Below, one piece after another: positions 1 to 6,121 of a stretch of DNA of 7,930 nt. The position numbers and the translations under genes are program-made. Source of the DNA: an uncultured Ruminococcus sp. (GTDB lineage: Bacteria; Bacillota; Clostridia; Lachnospirales; Lachnospiraceae). The stretch is from positions 1 through 7,930 of the forward strand of contig CAKRLG010000040.1 in assembly GCA_934359255.1 (NCBI GenBank), given 5' to 3'. Position 1 is the stretch's first letter. Every line of letters begins with the position of its first letter. Under the pieces are notes generated by a model that was not told the origin of the DNA, searched no databases, and saw only the letters and a program-made list of their open reading frames with translations.

Positions 1-299
1 TAGCACCATTTACAATACTCCTCATTTAATGTACCATCCTTATCACGTCCCAATATGGAATCATCATCAATTGGCATCCCGCAGCACTGGCAGATCAGCT
101 TTCTTGGTTCTCCCAAAAGCGTATTGATTGAAACATCAAATTCTTTAGATAAGAGCTTAAGTGTATCAGTATTTGGGACTGTATCACCATTTTCCCAACG
201 GGATACCGCCTGTCTCGTCACCATAACTTTATCTGCCAACTCGTCCTGTGACATTCCGCTTTCCGTGCGAAGCTTTAAAATAATATTTTTTGTTTCCAT
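1..299 (-). CDS. XRE-family HTH regulator with C-terminal zinc ribbon (partial, 3' end outside window)
   Basis: Reading leftwards from the ATG at 299-297, an open frame of 99 complete codons runs off the window edge, so the C-terminus is missing. Residues about 5-62 form a Cro/C1-type helix-turn-helix (MSQDELADK, then VTRQAVSRWENG, then PNTDTLKLLSKEFDVSINTLL), the DNA-binding fold of many small Firmicutes repressors. Residues 70-99 carry CxCCGM and later YCKWC, two Cys-x2-Cys pairs (C70/C73 and C96/C99) that fit the putative zinc-ribbon family found at the end of such proteins (NEEYC is typical). The start is chosen because a strong GGAGGAGG lies at 308-315, eight bases upstream. An in-frame ATG at 371 would add 24 residues but would place that site inside the coding sequence. 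The target is unknown; autoregulation is plausible but inferred. Confidence 0.85.
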   Translation of the reverse strand, partial: METKNIILKLRTESGMSQDELADKVMVTRQAVSRWENGDTVPNTDTLKLLSKEFDVSINTLLGEPRKLICQCCGMPIDDDSILGRDKDGTLNEEYCKWC

Positions 300-324
300 A
301 GTCGTTACCTCCTCCGTTATCTTT

Positions 325-333
325 ATCATATCA
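325..333 (-). promoter_or_regulatory. Candidate extended -10 promoter of the HTH regulator
   Basis: On the minus strand the sequence TGATATGAT gives a TGn extension followed by TATGAT (5 of 6 to TATAAT). Transcription would start near 318, leaving a leader of about 18 bases that contains the GGAGGAGG ribosome binding site. No good -35 is present at 17 bases, which an extended -10 can tolerate. An AACTA/TAGTT dyad at 373-393 lies upstream and could bind the regulator itself. Both assignments are motif reading only. Confidence 0.35.
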
Positions 334-479
334 ATAAATCCGCAGTCTGAAAAGCAACCTGCTGTTGCCATAAACTATCTATATAATTTAGTTATTTCTC
401 TTTGGTTATGAATGATGATCTCATAAAAAATCCCTGGAACCTGCCACTGATGTCCTATTTTTTTAGTGATGGAGAGATC

Positions 480-519
480 AAAAAATGCTAAGCCATAGGG
501 TTTAATCCTTGGCTTAGCA
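480..519 (-). terminator. Rho-independent terminator of eno
   Basis: TGCTAAGCC at 486-494 pairs perfectly with GGCTTAGCA at 511-519 (9 bp, 16-base loop). On the minus strand the hairpin is followed at once by six T residues (480-485 on the plus strand are A). It starts 32 bases after the eno stop codon and separates eno from the downstream HTH gene, which therefore probably uses its own promoter. Confidence 0.88.
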
Positions 520-551
520 CCATATTTTCATGGAATTTCGTTATTTTCCAT

Positions 552-1892
552 TTATCTGGCCTCCTTACCTGTCGGATGAGCAAAAGGATTCTCATACACA
601 GCTGTTTTTCCCAGATAATCCTCGATTCGTAATAACTGGTTGTATTTTGCATTCCGGTCAGATCTGCACGGCGCACCGGTCTTGATCTGTCCACTGCCGC
701 ATGCTACTGCCAGATCTGCGATAAAGGAATCTTCTGTCTCACCGGAACGATGAGAGATAATCGTGCGATATCCGAAGCGGTATGCCATCTCTACCGCTTC
801 GAGAGCTTCCGTCAGGGTTCCGATCTGATTTACTTTTACAAGAACCGCATTGGCAGCATCCAGACGGATTCCACAGTTCAGCCGCTTTTTATTCGTCACA
901 AAAAGGTCATCGCCCACCAGCTGTACCCTGCTGCCAAGTCTCCGTGTCATCTCCGTCCAGCCTTCCCAGTCCTCTTCTTCCAGACCATCTTCAATCGAGA
1001 CAATCGGAAATCTTTCCAGCAGTTTTTCATAATATGCAATCATTTCGGTGGATGTCCGCACAACCTCATTTCCCTGCATCCGGCTCTCCCCGGGAAAATA
1101 GTAACCTTCCCGATCTTTATCATACAGTTCACTTGCCGCCGCATCAATAGCAAATACCACATCACTTCCCGGTGTGTATCCTGCATCTTCAATTGCTTCT
1201 GTCATAAATTCCAGCACCTGCTCCGTACTTTCCAGATCCGGGGCAAAACCGCCCTCGTCACCGACCGCGGTAGACAATCCTTTGTGTTTTAAAAGAATCT
1301 TCAATCGCAGATAGATTTCCGCTCCCATGCGTACTGCCTCCCGAAAGCTTTTCGCTCCCACCGGCATGATCATGAATTCCTGAAGATCTATCGTATTATC
1401 CGCATGACACCCCCCATTCAGAATATTCATCATCGGAACCGGCATTCGCACTGCATGCACGCCTCCGAGATACTGATACAGTGGCAGGCGCAGTGCTTTC
1501 GCCGCGGCACGGGCTACCGCAAGAGACACACCAAGTGTCGCATTTGCTCCCAGACTGCCTTTATTGTCAGTTCCGTCTTCCTGAATCAGCAACTGGTCGA
1601 TATAAGACTGATTCAGTGCATTTTCCCCTACGATCTGTTCAGCCAGACGAACATTGACGTTTTGTACCGCCTGCTCCACGCCAAGTCCGCCAAAACGTTC
1701 TTCCCCGTCCCGCAATTCCACAGCCTCGTATTTCCCGGTAGATGCTCCTGACGGCACCATAGCTCTCCCTGTATATCCATCCACTCCCATGATTCCTTCT
1801 CCTACCGTCACTTCCACTTCCACCGTAGGATTGGATCTGGAATCGAGCACTTCTCTTGCGTAGATTCTTCGAATCGGTAGATATCGATACAT
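552..1892 (-). CDS. eno: Enolase (phosphopyruvate hydratase)
   Basis: Interconverts 2-phosphoglycerate and phosphoenolpyruvate in the cytoplasm, the penultimate step of glycolysis. The 446 residues are slightly longer than the usual 430 or so. The N-terminal domain has [16 protein letters not shown] (13-28) and the flexible SGAST loop (48-52). The C-terminal barrel has NGGCHADN (H163), GDEGGFAP with the catalytic glutamate E213, metal ligands D250 (FAID), E301 (SIEDG) and D328 (GDDLF), the catalytic lysine K353 (LVKVNQIGT), HRS at 381-383 and K404 ([12 protein letters not shown]). All expected active-site residues are present. The open frame extends upstream to 2006, but the ATG at 1892 is preferred: AGGAGG at 1901-1906 lies eight bases before it and homology begins there ([13 protein letters not shown]). 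Arginine codons are mixed (AGA, CGA, CGG, CGT) in the first 90 codons, unlike the CGT-rich gpmI. This hints at lower expression or a second copy, but is not proof. Confidence 0.97.
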   Translation of the reverse strand: MYRYLPIRRIYAREVLDSRSNPTVEVEVTVGEGIMGVDGYTGRAMVPSGASTGKYEAVELRDGEERFGGLGVEQAVQNVNVRLAEQIVGENALNQSYIDQLLIQEDGTDNKGSLGANATLGVSLAVARAAAKALRLPLYQYLGGVHAVRMPVPMMNILNGGCHADNTIDLQEFMIMPVGAKSFREAVRMGAEIYLRLKILLKHKGLSTAVGDEGGFAPDLESTEQVLEFMTEAIEDAGYTPGSDVVFAIDAAASELYDKDREGYYFPGESRMQGNEVVRTSTEMIAYYEKLLERFPIVSIEDGLEEEDWEGWTEMTRRLGSRVQLVGDDLFVTNKKRLNCGIRLDAANAVLVKVNQIGTLTEALEAVEMAYRFGYRTIISHRSGETEDSFIADLAVACGSGQIKTGAPCRSDRNAKYNQLLRIEDYLGKTAVYENPFAHPTGKEAR

Positions 1893-1999
1893 CACATATT
1901 CCTCCTGTTTCTGTTGTCTGCTGCTCTTTTTCAGTATGTCCGAAGCAGGATAAAAATATGTATGTTTTGCTTCTTGGTTTATGTAAAAGAAATATTTTA

Positions 2000-2028
2000 T
2001 TGTCATTTCATAACACTTATGTTATACT
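2000..2028 (+). promoter_or_regulatory. Sigma-70-type promoter for the 2075 gene
   Basis: TTGTCA at 2000-2005 and TATACT at 2023-2028 are separated by exactly 17 bases, a near-consensus sigma-A promoter on the plus strand. Transcription would start near 2035, giving a leader of about 40 bases before the GTG at 2075. It overlaps the leftward eno promoter candidate. Confidence 0.7.
2010..2025. other. Perfect 6-bp dyad (ATAACA-4-TGTTAT) in the divergent promoter region
   Basis: ATAACA at 2010-2015 and TGTTAT at 2020-2025 are exact inverted repeats around CTTA. The dyad fills most of the spacer and the first -10 bases of the rightward promoter and covers the -10 of the leftward one. The position fits an operator at which one bound protein could block both promoters. 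The binding protein, if any, is unknown, and a short AT-rich dyad can arise by chance. Confidence 0.35.
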
Positions 2029-2050
2029 TTTCCATATTAATTATTGAAAA
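2021..2050 (-). promoter_or_regulatory. Candidate eno promoter
   Basis: On the minus strand TTTTCA (2045-2050) and TATAAC (2021-2026) are 18 bases apart, giving a good -10 and a mediocre -35. Transcription would start near 2014 and leave a leader of about 120 bases before the eno start at 1892. No recognised riboswitch is seen in that leader. Its only notable pairing is a weak CTGCT/AGCAG stem around 1917-1950. Confidence 0.4.
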
Positions 2051-2074
2051 TTAATTTCTGGCAGGAGTGGTTCT

Positions 2075-2485
2075 GTGAATACCTTACATAAGTTGAAAAG
2101 AAATATCGCATTAGCGATCATGTTTTTCATGTTGGGAATGTGTTTTGTTCCATATCAGGCACATTCTTCTTTGTATGCTTCTATTTTGACCGATTCTGCC
2201 AATTTCTATTCCGGATCGGATAAAATATCTGCCAATGATACTACTCCCTGTACTCAAGAAATGCTGCTGGAACGCGGTTATGATCTCTGTGAACAGTACT
2301 TTTCGCGCAGTATCAGTCCACGAAACTCTATAAGCAGGCCTGAATATACTCCAGGTCTTTCTTTTGTACTCCGCACTTCACAAAATTATTATTTTGTTTC
2401 TTTCATAATTCTGTTCTGTCCCGTATTACCGGGCAAAAAAATTATCAATTATCTTCATAAATCGGACGGTAAAAAAAGACTCTGA
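2075..2485 (+). CDS. Unrecognised small membrane or secreted protein
   Basis: I do not recognise this 136-residue protein. It begins with GTG, chosen because AGGAG at 2063-2067 sits seven bases upstream and a near-consensus promoter precedes it. The N-terminus is a signal-like segment: basic residues (HKLKR, 5-9), then a hydrophobic stretch at about 11-26 (IALAIMFFMLGMCFV). Residues 27-103 are polar and contain C59 and C72, which could pair outside the cell. A second hydrophobic stretch lies at about 105-119 (YYFVSFIILFCPVLP), followed by KK and a basic tail. The simplest model has both ends in the cytoplasm with an external loop of about 75 residues. A cleaved signal peptide ending near QAHSS is the alternative. 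It is divergent from eno and is closed by its own terminator, so it appears to be a single-gene unit. No function is proposed. Confidence 0.65.
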   Translation: MNTLHKLKRNIALAIMFFMLGMCFVPYQAHSSLYASILTDSANFYSGSDKISANDTTPCTQEMLLERGYDLCEQYFSRSISPRNSISRPEYTPGLSFVLRTSQNYYFVSFIILFCPVLPGKKIINYLHKSDGKKRL

Positions 2486-2501
2486 TTCTCAGTTTCTGTA
2501 T

Positions 2502-2529
2502 CCCATTATTATAGTAATGGGCTGTTTTT
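2502..2529 (+). terminator. Rho-independent terminator after the 2075 gene
   Basis: CCCATTA at 2502-2508 pairs with TAATGGG at 2515-2521 around a 6-base loop. It is followed by CTG and five T residues (2525-2529). It lies 16 bases after the TGA of the 2075 gene and separates that gene from the pyk unit, although partial read-through is possible. Confidence 0.78.
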
Positions 2530-2551
2530 GGTGCAAAAAATGAGTATATTT

Positions 2552-2583
2552 CAGGCTCTGCCTGATGAACGGCAGACAGCCTG
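2552..2583 (+). promoter_or_regulatory. Strong leader hairpin upstream of the small gene and pyk
   Basis: CAGGCT (2552-2557) pairs with AGCCTG (2578-2583), and CTGCC (2558-2562) pairs with GGCAG (2571-2575). This gives 11 base pairs with a 2-base AC bulge and the loop TGATGAAC. No T run follows, so it is not a terminator. It ends seven bases before the GGAGA ribosome binding site of the small gene, a position suited to transcript stability or control of translation. A TATATT at 2545-2550 could be a -10, but it has no proper -35 and would start transcription inside the hairpin. Confidence 0.55.
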
Positions 2584-2600
2584 AGGAAATGGAGAATACA

Positions 2601-2744
2601 ATGGGTCAGAATATTTTTGTAGGAATTTTATGTATATTAGCTTTGGGTGCCTGCGGATGGGCATGGTGGATCAGTCGTGGAGACTCTTCCAAAAATGACA
2701 ATCATTCCAACGAAAGTGAGGACAGAAAAAATGAGAAAAACTAA
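2601..2744 (+). CDS. Small single-span membrane protein (47 aa) overlapping the start of pyk
   Basis: An ATG at 2601, preceded by GGAGA at 2591-2595, opens a 47-codon frame ending in TAA at 2742-2744. The protein starts MGQNIF, has one hydrophobic segment at about residues 5-24 (VGILCILALGACGWAWWIS), and ends in a polar, charged tail (SRGDSSKNDN onward). The charge pattern suggests the C-terminus stays in the cytoplasm. LGAC resembles a lipobox, but the N-terminus has no basic residues, so a lipoprotein is less likely. The last 14 bases overlap the start of pyk in another frame, and the pyk ribosome binding site (GTGAGGA) lies inside this gene, so translation of the two is probably coupled. 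No family is recognised. Support is a good start signal, a coherent membrane segment and the overlap; conservation is untested. Confidence 0.6.
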   Translation: MGQNIFVGILCILALGACGWAWWISRGDSSKNDNHSNESEDRKNEKN

Positions 2745-4143
2745 ACTGATCTGTACCATAGGTCCGGCATGTGAAGACGAACATATCCTTGAAGAAATGT
2801 GCCTGGCAGGAATGAATGTAGCGCGTTTGAATTTTTCACATGGCACTCATGAAGAACACAGAAAGAAAATCGAACTTATAAAAAAAGTCCGGGAGAAACT
2901 GAATCTTCCCATACCAATTATGTTGGATACCAAGGGGCCGGAATATCGTATCCGTACTTTCCGGAACGGAAAAATATTTCTTCATGATGGAGATGATTTT
3001 ACATTTACCACAGAAGACATTATTGGAGATGAACATATTGTTTCCGTGAACTTTAAGCAACTGATGGAAAATTTGGAGATTGGAGATACCATTCTTGTAA
3101 ATAATGGGCTGGTTATTTTCAAAGTTGTTGATCTCAGTTCTTCCTGTGCCAAATGTAAGGTTGTTGTTGGTGGTGAACTGTCCAACTCGAAAAGCATGAA
3201 TTTTCCAAACCGGGTAATGAAACACGAATTTTTGAGTGAGCAGGACAAAGAAGATCTGCTGTTTGGAATTGAAAACCAGGTTGATTTTGTTGCTGCTTCT
3301 TTCGTCTCCTGCAAGCAGGATATGCTGGATATGCGAACCTTCTTAGATTCCAATAATGGAAAGGATATCGATATTATTGCTAAAATAGAGAACCGCTCCG
3401 GTGTAAACAATATTGACGAGATCTGTGAAGTAGCAGATGGAATTATGATTGCCAGGGGAGATCTTGGAGTGGAAATTCCGGCCAGGGAAGTGCCCAGCAT
3501 TCAGAAATATCTTATCCAGAAGTGCCGTATGCTTGGCAAACGTGTCATCACCGCAACAGAGATGCTTGAATCTATGATTTATAATCCAAGACCAACACGA
3601 GCAGAACTTTCAGACGTCGCCAATGCTGTTTATGATGAAACTTCTGCTGTCATGCTTTCCGGTGAAACAGCCTCCGGAAAATATCCGGTTGCCGCTGTTA
3701 AAAATATGGTAGAAACCATTGCTTTTACCGAAAGCAGCATATCTTATGCGGAACGCTTTAAGAAAGCCGAGTTTGCAATCACCAATAATCTGGATGCCGT
3801 TTCCCATTCTACCTGTGCTATGGCTACTGATTTAAAGGCAAAATTTATCATTGTAAACAGCCTGTCCGGACACACTGCCAGGATGGTCAGCAGATTCCGT
3901 TGCCCGGTAGATATCCTTGGTATGACATACTCTGAAAGAGGCTGGCGCAAACTTAATTTAAGCTGGGGTGTAACCCCGATCCTGTGTGGCAGATTCGACT
4001 CCATGGAGGCCATGTTCCAGCATGATCTTGCAAAAGTCCGGGAAATATTTTCCCTGGAAAAAGGTGACAACCTTGTCCTTACCGGAGGTGCAATAAACGG
4101 AAGCACCGGCAATACAAACATTCTGAAAGTTGAACAGATCTAA
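2731..4143 (+). CDS. pyk: Pyruvate kinase
   Basis: Transfers phosphate from PEP to ADP, giving pyruvate and ATP, in the cytoplasm. The 470 residues match the short form without the extra C-terminal PEP-utiliser-like domain seen in Bacillus. Visible motifs in order are KTKLICTIGPA (3-13), GMNVARLNFSHG (27-38, with R32 and N34), LDTKGPE (65-71), the lid or B domain at about 72-165, AKIENRSGV (217-225, with K218 and E220), IARGDLGVEIP (240-250, with D244), ITATEMLESM (273-282), PRPTRAELSDVANAVYDETSAVMLSGETASGKYP (287-319) and a C-terminal domain ending GNTNILKVEQI. E71 in KGPE is the residue linked to K+ dependence in this family. The frame is open upstream to 2647, but the ATG at 2731 is preferred because MRKTKLICTIGP is the normal N-terminus and GTGAGGA precedes it by eight bases. 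The stretch DTKGPEYRIRTF differs from the common KGPEIRTG and suggests a divergent clostridial subgroup. Arginine codon use is mixed. Confidence 0.96.
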   Translation: MRKTKLICTIGPACEDEHILEEMCLAGMNVARLNFSHGTHEEHRKKIELIKKVREKLNLPIPIMLDTKGPEYRIRTFRNGKIFLHDGDDFTFTTEDIIGDEHIVSVNFKQLMENLEIGDTILVNNGLVIFKVVDLSSSCAKCKVVVGGELSNSKSMNFPNRVMKHEFLSEQDKEDLLFGIENQVDFVAASFVSCKQDMLDMRTFLDSNNGKDIDIIAKIENRSGVNNIDEICEVADGIMIARGDLGVEIPAREVPSIQKYLIQKCRMLGKRVITATEMLESMIYNPRPTRAELSDVANAVYDETSAVMLSGETASGKYPVAAVKNMVETIAFTESSISYAERFKKAEFAITNNLDAVSHSTCAMATDLKAKFIIVNSLSGHTARMVSRFRCPVDILGMTYSERGWRKLNLSWGVTPILCGRFDSMEAMFQHDLAKVREIFSLEKGDNLVLTGGAINGSTGNTNILKVEQI

Positions 4144-4160
4144 ACACACATCTGTAAACG

Positions 4161-4210
4161 AAAAAAATGCAGGAGATAAAGCACATTGTGTCTTTATTTC
4201 CTGCATTTGT
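4161..4210. terminator. Bidirectional terminator between convergent pyk and gpmI
   Basis: A 17-bp stem, perfect apart from one G-T pair, joins 4165-4181 to 4192-4208 (AAATGCAGGA on one side, TCCTGCATTT on the other), with a CACA/TGTG mini-stem in the loop. On the minus strand it is followed by seven T residues (A run at 4161-4167), which suits gpmI. On the plus strand TTTGTATTTA follows, which suits pyk. It begins 18 bases after the pyk stop. Confidence 0.88.
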
Positions 4211-4270
4211 ATTTACGCGAGCAACGAGCCAAAGTCCGTGCTTGCACGAGACCTTGGCGACTGCAGCGAA
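4211..4270. repeat. Hairpin-forming intergenic repeat candidate
   Basis: This short stretch lies between the terminator and the gpmI stop and has a nested dyad. CGTGC-TT-GCACG (4237-4248) forms the tip, GTC/GAC continues it, and GCCAA (4228-4232) pairs with TTGGC (4254-4258), with one mismatch and one bulge. Outer arms containing CGCGAGCA and TGCAGCG are loosely complementary. The 10-mer ACGAGCCAAA (4224-4233) and the 6-mer CGCGAG (4216-4221) also occur in the element at 7683-7828, where the 10-mer is on the opposite strand. That suggests related dispersed repeats. No coding potential is seen. Confidence 0.45.
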
Positions 4271-4272
4271 TC

Positions 4273-5814
4273 TTACTTTTTGATCAGCAGAGATTTTCCT
4301 GTCATTTCAGCAGGCTGTTCCATACCCATCAGTTCGATCAGGGTTGGGATGATGTCTGCCAGGCAGCCATTCTCACGCAGTGTGTAAGAAGGATCTGCAT
4401 TAACCAGGATAAATGGAACCGGGTTGGTGGTATGAGCGGTGAATGGTTCTCCAGTCTCATAGTCTACCAGCTGTTCGCAGTTTCCGTGATCTGCACAGAT
4501 GAACATCTGGCCGTCTACTTCTTTCAGAGCATCAACGGCACGTCCTACGCACTCGTCAACAACTTCTACTGCTTTGATTGCGGCTGCTTCCACACCAGTA
4601 TGTCCAACCATATCCGGGTTTGCGAAGTTGATGATGATCACATCGTATTTGTCAGATTTGATCGCATCTACCAGTTTGTCACATACTTCGTATGCGCTCA
4701 TCTCCGGTTTCAGATCATAAGTTGCTACCTTTGGAGATTTAACCAGGATTCTGTCTTCCCCTTTGTTTGGCTCTTCCACACCACCATTGAAGAAAAATGT
4801 AACGTGTGCATATTTTTCTGTCTCTGCGATACGTGCCTGTGTCATGTTGTGAGCTGCCAGGTATTCGCCAAATGTGTTTTTGATTTCCTGTTTTACAAAG
4901 GCTACCAGTTTGTTTCCGATAGTTTCATCGTAATCAGTGAAGCATACGAAAGTTACATCCAGTTTTTTCTCACGTGCAAAACCTTTGAAATCATCATCGC
5001 AGAATGCTCTTGTAATCTCACGGGCACGATCCGGACGGAAGTTGAAGAATACAACGGAATCTTTATCCTGAACTGTTGCAACCGGTTTTCCATCTTTTTC
5101 AATAACGGTCGGCAGAACGAACTCATCTGTCTTTTCTGCATCATAGGAAGCCTGTACAGCTTCTGCTGCATCTGTTCCTTTTACGCCTTCGCCCTTTGTC
5201 ATGGCTTTGAAAGCCAGTTCTACACGATCCCAACGGTTATCACGATCCATTGCATAGTAACGTCCTGCAACAGTTGCGATCTCACCAACACCGATTTCTT
5301 TCATCTTAGCCTGCAGCTCTTCTACATAGCCTTTTCCGGATGCCGGCGGAGTGTCACGGCCATCCAGGAAGCAGTGTACATATACTTTCTCCAGCCCTTC
5401 TCTTTTTGCCAGTTCCAACAGACCAAAAAGATGAGTGATGTGGCTGTGTACACCACCATCAGATAACAGTCCCATAAAATGCAGTGCAGAGTTGTTCTCT
5501 TTTGCATTCTTTACAGCTGTCAGCAGTGCTTCATTTTTAAAGAAATCGCCATCCTGGATTTCTTTGGTGATTCTTGTCAGCTCCTGATATACGATACGAC
5601 CAGCGCCCATGTTCAGATGTCCAACTTCTGAGTTACCCATCTGTCCTTCCGGAAGACCTACTGCCATGCCGCTTGCGTTACCCTTTACAAACGGACACTG
5701 AGACATCAGCTGGTCCATAACCGGTGTCTTTCCTTCACAAACTGCGTTTGCTTCGCATTTGTCATTTAATCCATAGCCATCTAAAATCATTAAAACGGTA
5801 GGTTTTTTACTCAT
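4273..5814 (-). CDS. gpmI: 2,3-bisphosphoglycerate-independent phosphoglycerate mutase
   Basis: Interconverts 3- and 2-phosphoglycerate through a phosphoserine intermediate, using two Mn2+ ions, in the cytoplasm. At 513 residues it has the usual length. The metal-binding phosphatase-like domain is split: residues 1-75 carry MILDGYG (D12) and the nucleophile S62 in GQMGNSEVGHLNMGAGR, and 395-513 carry NPDMVGHTG (D401, H405), ADHGN (D442, H443) and AHTTNPVP (H461). The inserted transferase domain (about 77-310) has LSDGGVHSH (H123), DGRDTPP (D151, R153), AGRYYAMDRDNRWDR and FNFRPDRAREI. K334 in ETEKYAHVTFFFNGG follows it. All expected residues are in place. AGGAGG lies six bases before the ATG. 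Most arginines use CGT, unlike eno and pyk, which points to strong expression. It is a single-gene unit converging on pyk. Confidence 0.98.
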   Translation of the reverse strand: MSKKPTVLMILDGYGLNDKCEANAVCEGKTPVMDQLMSQCPFVKGNASGMAVGLPEGQMGNSEVGHLNMGAGRIVYQELTRITKEIQDGDFFKNEALLTAVKNAKENNSALHFMGLLSDGGVHSHITHLFGLLELAKREGLEKVYVHCFLDGRDTPPASGKGYVEELQAKMKEIGVGEIATVAGRYYAMDRDNRWDRVELAFKAMTKGEGVKGTDAAEAVQASYDAEKTDEFVLPTVIEKDGKPVATVQDKDSVVFFNFRPDRAREITRAFCDDDFKGFAREKKLDVTFVCFTDYDETIGNKLVAFVKQEIKNTFGEYLAAHNMTQARIAETEKYAHVTFFFNGGVEEPNKGEDRILVKSPKVATYDLKPEMSAYEVCDKLVDAIKSDKYDVIIINFANPDMVGHTGVEAAAIKAVEVVDECVGRAVDALKEVDGQMFICADHGNCEQLVDYETGEPFTAHTTNPVPFILVNADPSYTLRENGCLADIIPTLIELMGMEQPAEMTGKSLLIKK

Positions 5815-5831
5815 GTTTTCCTCCTCTTGTT

Positions 5832-5849
5832 GTACAGATTTTTCTGTAC
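5832..5849 (-). promoter_or_regulatory. Leader hairpin next to the gpmI ribosome binding site
   Basis: GTACAGA and TCTGTAC form a perfect 7-bp stem with an AAAA loop in the mRNA, ending five bases before the GAGGAG ribosome binding site. There is no following T run, so it is not a terminator. The position suggests an effect on mRNA stability or ribosome access, but the stem is short and this is inference. Confidence 0.4.
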
Positions 5850-6015
5850 GACTGTTTACTCACATCACATGTAATTTCTTTCCGGTGCGCTCCTGTATCA
5901 CTGCTACAGTTTTCTCATATCTGAAAGTAGATTGTCATACAATCAGACACAATTACACCTTCTTAATTACACTACAGATATTTTAACAGAAATATGGATT
6001 TTTTCAAGGGTTATC
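5850..6015 (-). other. Upstream region of gpmI, non-coding
   Basis: AT-rich and without a plausible gene on either strand. The best promoter reading for gpmI is TTGTAT (5937-5942) and TATGAG (5914-5919) with a 17-base spacer, only moderately like consensus, giving a leader of roughly 90 bases. No riboswitch class is recognised here. Confidence 0.3.
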
Positions 6016-6068
6016 AAAGAGAAAATCCCACAGATAAGAAACTGTTCTCCCGGCTCTTATCTGTGGGA
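6016..6068 (-). terminator. Rho-independent terminator of the fhs-fchA-folD operon
   Basis: TCCCACAGATAAGA (6026-6039) pairs perfectly with TCTTATCTGTGGGA (6055-6068), a 14-bp stem with a 15-base loop. On the minus strand it is followed by TTTTCTCTTT. It begins 53 bases after the folD stop, so folD is the last gene of its operon. Confidence 0.85.
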
Positions 6069-6121
6069 CTCCCACTGTTTTAACTTATAAAAATTTCAAA
6101 TTCAGAAATATAATTCTGCGC

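Noticed and set aside
1893..2006. In-frame 38-residue N-terminal extension of enolase
   Set aside because: The extension has no enolase homology and no good ribosome binding site, whereas the ATG at 1892 has AGGAGG at the right distance.
2540..2584. 14-codon frame overlapping the pyk leader hairpin, considered as a leader peptide
   Set aside because: No convincing ribosome binding site and no run of regulatory codons. The hairpin has no terminator partner, so attenuation is not supported.
2647..2730. In-frame 28-residue N-terminal extension of pyruvate kinase
   Set aside because: It lies out of frame over the small membrane gene, lacks a ribosome binding site, and normal Pyk homology begins at MRKTKLICTIGP (2731).
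4186..5466. 426-codon open frame on the plus strand opposite gpmI
   Set aside because: It is antisense to an unambiguous, complete GpmI. Its cysteine- and phenylalanine-rich translation is typical of the complement of a real gene, and there is no ribosome binding site.
5815..6121. Searched for a tetrahydrofolate or other riboswitch near the folate and glycolytic genes
   Set aside because: folD is internal to an operon whose 5' end lies outside the window. The gpmI leader shows only a small hairpin and no recognisable riboswitch core.
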